Shown here piece after piece: positions 7,091 to 12,242 of a DNA stretch of 12,242 nt (the first letter of the stretch is position 1; every line of letters begins with the position of its first letter). Below the pieces are notes generated by a model. The model did not search any database. It was given only the letters and a program-made list of their open reading frames with translations, and was not told the origin of the DNA. A program made the translations under genes and the position numbers. Source of the DNA: Planctomycetia bacterium (GTDB lineage: Bacteria; Planctomycetota; Planctomycetia; Pirellulales; UBA1268); assembly GCA_010027105.1 (NCBI GenBank), contig RGVT01000051.1, positions 1-12,242 of the forward strand. The letters are read 5' to 3'.

Positions 7091-9358
7091 ATGACGCAGC
7101 GTTTCACCAGCGCCGGGCTCGTCTCGTTCGCGGCCGCATGGTGCGCCGCGGCCGAGGGGGCCGCGCTCCCCTCGTACGCCGCCGACGTCCACCCGATCCT
7201 CGCTCGCTACTGCTTCGACTGCCACTCCGGCGACCAGGCGGGGGGAGGCATCACGCTCGACGCCTACACCGAACCGCGGGCCAAGACGCACGAACGCAAG
7301 GCCTGGGTGAAGGTGCTCCGGCAGCTGCAGGGCCGCGCGATGCCCCCGGCCGACGCCGACCAGCCGGCCCCCGCCGAGATCGCCACGCTCGAGCGCTGGA
7401 TCACCGACTATGCCCTCGTGCCCGACTGCTCCCGCGGCGAGCGGCCCGGCCGCGTCACCGTGCGCCGGCTGAACCGCGAGGAATACAACAACACCGTGCG
7501 CGACCTGTTCGGCATCGACGTGCGGCCGGCCGACGATTTTCCCTCCGACGACGTGGGCTACGGCTTCGACACGATCGGCGACGTGCTCTCCCTGCCCCCG
7601 GTGCTCCTCGACCGCTTTATCGACGCGTCCGACGTCGTGGCCCGGGCCGTGATCGCGAGCACCGACGCCGACGCGGCCCCGACCCGCCGCATCGAGGGCG
7701 GTCGGCTCAATTCCACCGGGCACTTCACCCGCGACTTCGAGATCGAGCGGGAGGGCAACTATACGGTTCGTGTCATGGCGTGGGGCGACCAGGCAGGGCC
7801 GGATCCATGCCGAATGATGATCGGACTCGATGGCAAGCCACGGCGCACCGTCGACGTCCCCAATGGCCGCGGGTCGCCGATCGAGTACGACCTCAAGGTG
7901 CGGCTCGAACCGGGCAAGCACCGGCTCGCCGTGGCGTTCCTCAACGACTTCTACAAAAAAGACGAGCAGGACCCCAAGAAGCGCGACCGCAACCTGGCCG
8001 TCGATGCTCTCACGCTGGCCGGGCCGATCGGTCTCTTGCCTGCAGAGCTCCCCGCCGCGCACACGCGGTTCTTCGCCAGGCCGATCGATCCCGCGGCCGA
8101 CGTCACCGAACAGGCCGAGCAGATGAAGGCGATCCTCGGGCCGGTCGCCTCGCGGGCCTTCCGCCGCCCCGCCACCGCGGGGGAGCTCGACGGCCTCGCC
8201 GCCGTGTTCTTCGCGGCCCGGCGCGGCGGCGAGTCGGTCGAGCGGGCCGCCCAGCTCGCGCTCTCGGCGCTCCTCGTGAGCCCGTCGTTCCTGTTCCGGA
8301 TCGAGGGCGATCCGCCCCCCGGCCGGATCCGCACCCTCAACGACTTCGAACTGGCCGCCCGGCTGTCGTATTTCCTCTGGAGCAGCATCCCCGACGACGC
8401 GCTCTTCCGGGCCGCCGCCCGCGGCGAGGTGCACACGCCCGACCAGCTCGCGGCCCAGGCCGAACGGATGCTGCGCGACCCGAAGGCGATGGCCCTCGTC
8501 AGGAACTTCGCCGGGCAGTGGCTCCAGCTGCGGGCCCTCGACGACGTGAAGCCCGACCCGAAGCGGTTTCCCGGCTTCGACGCCGGCCTGCGGCAGGCCT
8601 TCCGCCGCGAGACGGAGGAATTCTTCGCCCACGTCGTCCGCGAGGATCGCAGCGTGCTCGAATTGCTCGACGCCGACTACACGTTCGTCGACGAACGGCT
8701 CGCGAAGCACTACGGCATCCCCGGCGTGACGGGCGGCGAGTTTCGCCGGGTGTCGCTCGACGGCCGGCAGCGGGGCGGGCTGCTCGGGCAGGCGAGCATC
8801 CTCACGGTGACCTCGAACCCCACCCGGACGAGCCCGGTGAAGCGGGGGAAGTGGATCCTCGAAAACCTGTTCGCCGCGCCCCCGCCCGATCCGCCGCCGA
8901 ACGTCCCCGAACTCGACGGCAACGGGGCGAAACTCGCGGGCACGCTCCGGCAGCGCATGGAGCAGCACCGCGCCGATCCGGCGTGCGCCTCCTGCCACAG
9001 GCTCATGGACCCGCTCGGCTTCGGCCTCGAGAACTACGACGCCATCGGCGCCTGGCGCGACCGCGACGGCGACGCCGCGGTGGATGCGGGGGGGGAGCTC
9101 CCCGACGGCAGCCGCTTCCGGGGGCCGGCGGAACTCCGGGCGATCCTCTCGGCCCGGAAGGACGAGTTTCGCCGCTGCCTGATCGAGAAGCTGCTCACCT
9201 ACGGGCTGGGGCGGGGCCTCGAATACTATGATGCCTGTGCGGTGGAGCGGATCGCCGCGGCCTCGGCCGCCCAGGGCGACCGCTTCTCGGTGATCGTCAC
9301 CGAGATCGTGCGCGGCCCCGCGTTCCGCCAGCGCGAGTCGGGAGCCGACATCCAATGA
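7091..9358 (+). CDS. Secreted two-haem planctomycete cytochrome-like protein (DUF1587/1595/1592/1588/1585)
   Basis: A large exported protein of 755 residues. ATG 7091 is chosen because a signal peptide follows directly (AGLVSFAAAWCAAAEGAALP); upstream in-frame codons look non-coding. Domains in order: a cytochrome-like region with haem motif CFDCH (41-45) and RAMPP; DUF1587 with LNREEYNNTVRDLFG (from residue 127); a beta-rich carbohydrate-binding-like module (about 203-313, NYTVRVMAWGD to LEPGKHRLAVAFLNDF); DUF1595 (about 336-367, AFRRPAT); DUF1592 (about 380-510, SPSFLFRIEG, YFLWSSIPDD); DUF1588 (about 533-661, TSNPTRTSPVKRGKWILENL and the second haem motif CASCH at 632-636); DUF1585 at the C-terminus. 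It probably acts in the periplasm or at the surface in electron transfer linked to degradation of a polymer, but no activity is proven for the family. Its stop overlaps the next start (ATGA). Confidence 0.93.
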   Translation: MTQRFTSAGLVSFAAAWCAAAEGAALPSYAADVHPILARYCFDCHSGDQAGGGITLDAYTEPRAKTHERKAWVKVLRQLQGRAMPPADADQPAPAEIATLERWITDYALVPDCSRGERPGRVTVRRLNREEYNNTVRDLFGIDVRPADDFPSDDVGYGFDTIGDVLSLPPVLLDRFIDASDVVARAVIASTDADAAPTRRIEGGRLNSTGHFTRDFEIEREGNYTVRVMAWGDQAGPDPCRMMIGLDGKPRRTVDVPNGRGSPIEYDLKVRLEPGKHRLAVAFLNDFYKKDEQDPKKRDRNLAVDALTLAGPIGLLPAELPAAHTRFFARPIDPAADVTEQAEQMKAILGPVASRAFRRPATAGELDGLAAVFFAARRGGESVERAAQLALSALLVSPSFLFRIEGDPPPGRIRTLNDFELAARLSYFLWSSIPDDALFRAAARGEVHTPDQLAAQAERMLRDPKAMALVRNFAGQWLQLRALDDVKPDPKRFPGFDAGLRQAFRRETEEFFAHVVREDRSVLELLDADYTFVDERLAKHYGIPGVTGGEFRRVSLDGRQRGGLLGQASILTVTSNPTRTSPVKRGKWILENLFAAPPPDPPPNVPELDGNGAKLAGTLRQRMEQHRADPACASCHRLMDPLGFGLENYDAIGAWRDRDGDAAVDAGGELPDGSRFRGPAELRAILSARKDEFRRCLIEKLLTYGLGRGLEYYDACAVERIAAASAAQGDRFSVIVTEIVRGPAFRQRESGADIQ

Positions 9359-10689
9359 CGCCCAGACTGTCGCGACGCACGATGCTGCGGGGCCTGGGCA
9401 CCGGGATCGCCCTGCCGCTTCTCGAGGCGATGGAGCCCGTGGCACTCGCCGGTCCGGCCCGGAAGGCCGCCGCGCCGGTGCGGATGGCGTTCCTCTACGT
9501 GCCCAACGGCATCCACATGGCCGACTGGACGCCCGCCGCCACCGGCGCCGGGTACGAGCTGCCGCCCACGCTCGAGCCGCTCGCCGGCCTGAGAGGCGAC
9601 TTCAGCATTCTGAGCGGCCTGGGGCAGCGATGCGCGAACTCCAACGGCGACGGCCCCGGCGACCACGCCCGGGCGATGGCGTCGTTTCTCTCGGGCGTGC
9701 AGGCCCGCAAGACCGAGGGGCTCGACATCCATTGCGGCACGACGGTCGACCAGATCGCCGCCGCCACGATCGGTCGCACGACCCGGTTTCCGTCGCTCGA
9801 GATCGGGGCCGACGTCGGCAAGACGTCGGGCACGTGCGACTCGGGCTACAGCTGCGCCTACTCGTCGACGATCTCGTGGCGCAGCGAGACCCAGCCCCTC
9901 CCCAAGGAAAACGACCCGAAGCTGATCTTCGAGCGGCTCTTCGAGGACGGCAGGCCGGGCGAATCGGCCCAGGCCCGGGCCAAGCGCGACCGGTTCAGCC
10001 GGAGCATCCTCGACTTCGCCCTCGAGGACGCCGCCCGCCTCGAGCGCACCCTCGGCCACTCCGATCGCCGCAAGCTCGACGAATACCTCTCGGCGGTGCG
10101 GGAGGTGGAGCGGCGGATCGAGCGGGCGCAGCGGACCACCGCGGCGGGCCCTGCCGCCATGAAGAAGCCCGACGGCATCCCGGAGAGGTACGAGGACCAC
10201 CTCCGGCTGCTGGCCGACCTGCTCGTGTTCGCCTTCCAGACCGACTCCACCCGAATCGCCACGTTCGTGTTCGCCAACGAGGGGAGTGGGCGGAGCTACT
10301 CGTTCATCGACGTCCCCGAGGGGCACCACGACCTGTCGCACCACGGCAACGACCCCGCGAAGCAGGCCAAGATCGCGAGGATCAACCGCTTCCACGCCAG
10401 GCAGCTGGCCTACCTCCTGGGCAGGCTGAAGGCGAGCCGCGAGGGCGACTCGAACCTCCTCGACCGCAGCCTGCTCGTCTACGGCGGGTGCATCGGCGAC
10501 GGCAACCGCCACGATCACAACGACCTGCCGATCCTGCTCGCCGGCCGGGGCGGCGGCACGCTCTCTCCCGGCCACCACCGGCGCTACGAGCCGAAGACCC
10601 CGCTCAACAATCTCTTCGCCGCCCTCCTCGACCGGGTGGGCGTGAAGGCGACGCTGCCCGAGACCACCGGCCGCCTGGAGGGAATCTGA
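9355..10689 (+). CDS. DUF1552 family exported protein
   Basis: A protein of 444 residues of the DUF1552 family, almost always encoded next to the DUF1587/1592 cytochrome-type gene in planctomycetes and some other bacteria. The N-terminus LSRRTMLRGLGTGIALPLLE is a twin-arginine type signal, so it is probably exported folded, perhaps with a cofactor or metal. Family-like segments include MAFLYVPNGIHMADWTP, FSILSGLGQ, GDHARAMASFLSG, SLEIGAD, SYISW-like SSTISWRSETQPLP, an acidic and basic helix (KLDEYLSAVREVERRIERA), DLLVFAFQTDSTRIATFVFANEGSG, and YGGCIGDGNRHDHNDLPILLAGRGGG. Several conserved His residues (HHDLSHHG, RHDHND) could bind metal. The start overlaps the upstream stop by 4 bases, implying translational coupling. 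The next gene starts 2 bases after its stop. Biochemical function is unknown; a role as partner of the cytochrome-like protein is inferred from constant linkage. Confidence 0.94.
   Translation: MTPRLSRRTMLRGLGTGIALPLLEAMEPVALAGPARKAAAPVRMAFLYVPNGIHMADWTPAATGAGYELPPTLEPLAGLRGDFSILSGLGQRCANSNGDGPGDHARAMASFLSGVQARKTEGLDIHCGTTVDQIAAATIGRTTRFPSLEIGADVGKTSGTCDSGYSCAYSSTISWRSETQPLPKENDPKLIFERLFEDGRPGESAQARAKRDRFSRSILDFALEDAARLERTLGHSDRRKLDEYLSAVREVERRIERAQRTTAAGPAAMKKPDGIPERYEDHLRLLADLLVFAFQTDSTRIATFVFANEGSGRSYSFIDVPEGHHDLSHHGNDPAKQAKIARINRFHARQLAYLLGRLKASREGDSNLLDRSLLVYGGCIGDGNRHDHNDLPILLAGRGGGTLSPGHHRRYEPKTPLNNLFAALLDRVGVKATLPETTGRLEGI
10677..10682 (+). promoter_or_regulatory. Shine-Dalgarno of the alpha/beta-hydrolase gene
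   Basis: GGAGGG lies inside the last codons of the DUF1552 gene, 9 bases before GTG 10692. It decides this start in place of further upstream codons, which belong to an unrelated frame of the DUF1552 gene. Confidence 0.7.
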
Positions 10690-10691
10690 CC

Positions 10692-11732
10692 GTGTGCGTT
10701 CGTGCCTGCCTCGCCGCGCTGGCGTGCGCGGGCCTGCTCGCTTCCGGTTCGGTGGTCGCCGCGCCCAGGGATCCCACGCCGCAGCGCTACCACCTCCAGG
10801 CCCGGGCCAGCGAACTCGACCCGCGGGTGAAGCCGCACCCCGAGGCCGACTTCGTGCTCGAGAAGGACGGCAAGCCCGCCGACGTGGAGCACGCGTCGGT
10901 CGACACGCGGGTGAAGTCCCGCGGCCGGCTGGTCGTATGGCTCATGGACTACAACGACGCACTGTTCACGCTGCTCAACGACCTGGGCTTGCACGCCGTC
11001 CAACCCCACTACGCCAACAAGTGGTTCGCGATCCTCAAGCCGCGCGACCGCATGGATCGCGGCGACGTCCGGCTCGAGGCGGCCACCGGCCGCGACGTGA
11101 GCGACCAGATCGACATCCCCCCGCCCGACTCGATGATGGAGCGGGTGCGGGCGATGCTCCTCGGGCTCTCCCAGAAGCACCCGCAGGGCGACTGGCGGCA
11201 GTTCCTCTCCTCCGACGGGTCGGAGGTGCGCTGGGGCAAGGTGATCGTCGCCGGAGCCTCGCACGGCGCCACCACGGCGGCCCGGTTCGCACAGGAGGTG
11301 AGGGTGGACCGCGTGGTGATGCTCTGCGGGCCGCGCGACCAGGACCAGGACTGGCAGGCGCTCCCCTCGGAGACTCCGCCGGCACGGTATTTCGGGTTTT
11401 CGCACGTGCTCGACGGCGGCTGGAAGAACGACCACTACTGCCGCTCGTGGGAACTGCTCGGGCTACACGCGTTCGGCCCGATCGTGAACGTCGACGACGC
11501 GTCGCCCCCCTACGGCAACTCGCGGAGGCTGATCACGGCGGTGGACGTGGGCGGAGACGCGAACCGGGCCCATTCGGTCGTGCAGCCCGGGAAGGCGTCG
11601 CCGCAGGGTCCGGATGGAAAGGCCCGCTACGAGCCGGTGTGGCGCTACCTGTTCACGCATCCGGTGGGGGAGGTGGGCGAGCCGGCTCCAGCGGATCCCG
11701 ACTGCCTGCAGGAGCACCTGCTCGGCGGCTGA
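10692..11732 (+). CDS. Secreted alpha/beta-hydrolase-like protein (serine hydrolase)
   Basis: A protein of 346 residues. GTG 10692 is chosen because GGAGGG lies at 10677-10682 and a clear signal peptide follows (LAALACAGLLASGSVVAA, cut near residue 24). The region VIVAGASHGATTAARFA carries the nucleophile elbow GASHG with Ser190. Asp268 or Asp269 (NVDDAS) and His294 (NRAHSVV) follow in the order expected of an alpha/beta-hydrolase triad. The middle segment LDGGWKNDHYC and the tail VWRYLFTHPVG are distinctive; from memory they resemble a poorly studied group called BPSS1187-like, which a search would settle. It starts 2 bases after the DUF1552 stop, so it belongs to the same operon and probably acts outside the cytoplasm with it. 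An esterase or deacetylase role is possible but not shown. Confidence 0.82.
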   Translation: MCVRACLAALACAGLLASGSVVAAPRDPTPQRYHLQARASELDPRVKPHPEADFVLEKDGKPADVEHASVDTRVKSRGRLVVWLMDYNDALFTLLNDLGLHAVQPHYANKWFAILKPRDRMDRGDVRLEAATGRDVSDQIDIPPPDSMMERVRAMLLGLSQKHPQGDWRQFLSSDGSEVRWGKVIVAGASHGATTAARFAQEVRVDRVVMLCGPRDQDQDWQALPSETPPARYFGFSHVLDGGWKNDHYCRSWELLGLHAFGPIVNVDDASPPYGNSRRLITAVDVGGDANRAHSVVQPGKASPQGPDGKARYEPVWRYLFTHPVGEVGEPAPADPDCLQEHLLGG

Positions 11733-11841
11733 CTCGCCCGGCCGGCGGCGGCGGCGGCGGGGCCGACCGGGTGCGCGACCTGCGCGGCGGCCGCCTTCGC
11801 TTGACCCCCGGCCGTCTCCGGCGGGAGAATCCGGTCGATCC
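11733..11841 (+). promoter_or_regulatory. secA upstream region with a (CGG)6 tract and a promoter-like pair
   Basis: This is a 109-bp gap between the hydrolase and secA. It holds (CGG)6 at 11743-11760 and then TTGACC (11801-11806) and GAGAAT (11825-11830), spaced 18 bases. Transcription would begin near 11837, only about 5 bases before the secA ATG. The nearest GGGAG (11823-11827) is 14 bases from the ATG, too far for a good ribosome site. No convincing terminator hairpin with a U-tract was found. Confidence 0.4.
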
Positions 11842-12242
11842 ATGGAAACCCTCGAACGCCTCTGGGAAACGGTCTCCAACGCCGCAGCCGGGGCCGGCAC
11901 GCGCCTGGAGCGGTTCCTGACCGGCCTTCTCGGCTCGTCGAACGCCCGCTCCTTGAGGCGGCTCGAGCCCAGGATCGAGGCGATCAACTCGCTCGAGCCG
12001 AAGTATCAGGCGCTGACGGAGGTCGAGCTCCGCGGCCAGACGGCCGAATTCCGCCGGCGGCTGGCGGCCGGTGAGACGCTCGACGACATCCTGGTCGAGG
12101 CCTTCGCGGTCTGCCGCGAGGGGGGGAAGCGGTTCCTGGGGATGCGGCACTACGACGTGCAGCTGATCGGCGGCATGGTGCTCCACTCCGGCGCGATCGC
12201 CGAGATGATCACGGGGGAGGGGAAGACGCTCGTGGCCACGCT
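11842..12242 (+). CDS. secA: Preprotein translocase ATPase SecA, N-terminal part (runs off the window)
   Basis: The first 133 codons of SecA, the cytoplasmic motor that drives unfolded proteins through the SecYEG channel. After a short variable N-terminus come family landmarks: INSLEPKYQALTEVELRGQT, FRRRLAAGETLDDILVEAFA, FLGMRHYDVQLIGGMVLH, and the Walker A region EMITGEGKTLVAT (Gly125 to Thr133), ending at the window edge. ATG 11842 is taken because it gives the usual SecA leader length. Compared with most SecA proteins, the Walker loop reads MITGEGKT rather than MKTGEGKT, a minor change. The gene is probably transcribed from its own promoter, since 109 bp with a promoter-like pair separate it from the upstream operon. 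The call is secure; the rest of the protein lies outside the window. Confidence 0.97.
   Translation, partial: METLERLWETVSNAAAGAGTRLERFLTGLLGSSNARSLRRLEPRIEAINSLEPKYQALTEVELRGQTAEFRRRLAAGETLDDILVEAFAVCREGGKRFLGMRHYDVQLIGGMVLHSGAIAEMITGEGKTLVAT

Noticed and set aside
6611..9445. A 944-codon open frame on the minus strand opposite the cytochrome-like gene
   Set aside because: Composition is Gly/Arg/Ala/Glu-biased with no recognisable fold; it is the mirror of a well-supported coding strand.
11743..11760. (CGG)6 triplet tract before secA as a functional element
   Set aside because: Short GC triplet runs are common by chance in DNA of this composition; noted within the upstream region but not given meaning.

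Overview
The window is very GC-rich (about 70% by eye) and almost fully coding. It most likely comes from a member of the Planctomycetota, probably a Pirellulales-like or related lineage. The strongest pointers are two prepilin-like DUF1559 proteins with the C-terminal H-X9-DG signature, a large two-haem protein of the DUF1587/1595/1592/1588/1585 type, and its DUF1552 partner. These families are hugely expanded in planctomycetes. The exact genus cannot be read from the window.

Layout. Positions 1-963 carry trpD (anthranilate phosphoribosyltransferase) in two opposed pieces. The middle of the gene runs on the minus strand (1 to about 430) and the C-terminal half on the plus strand (430-963). 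The two are joined by a perfect 97-bp inverted repeat (1-97 and 430-526). This looks like a fold-back chimera at a contig edge rather than a real gene structure. Nine bases after trpD a copper-type P1B ATPase begins (973-3164, plus). It is complete in its motifs but has a one-base frameshift near 1164. It converges on, and overlaps by 20 bp, a PhnP-like metallo-beta-lactamase-fold hydrolase on the minus strand (3145-3957).

Upstream of the hydrolase, on the same strand, lie a small lipoprotein with a carboxypeptidase-regulatory-like fold (4066-4518) and a DUF1559 protein (4577-5635). Between these two sits a five-copy 7-bp tandem repeat. A second DUF1559 gene (5804-7000, plus) is divergent from the first across a 168-bp intergenic region that holds the clearest AT-rich promoter-like island of the window.

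Positions 7091-11732 form a tight three-gene plus-strand operon: a secreted two-haem cytochrome-like protein, a Tat-type DUF1552 protein (ATGA overlap), and a secreted serine alpha/beta-hydrolase-like protein (2-base gap, good Shine-Dalgarno). The three probably act together outside the cytoplasmic membrane; the substrate is unknown. After about 110 bp, with a promoter-like pair placed so that the transcript would be almost leaderless, secA begins at 11842 and runs off the window end.

No rRNA, tRNA, CRISPR array, transposase or phage gene was seen. No stretch above 300 bases lacks a gene. The best candidate for something not well described is the three-gene secreted cytochrome/DUF1552/hydrolase module. 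The trpD fold-back and the ATPase frameshift are more likely data-quality issues but matter for any reader.
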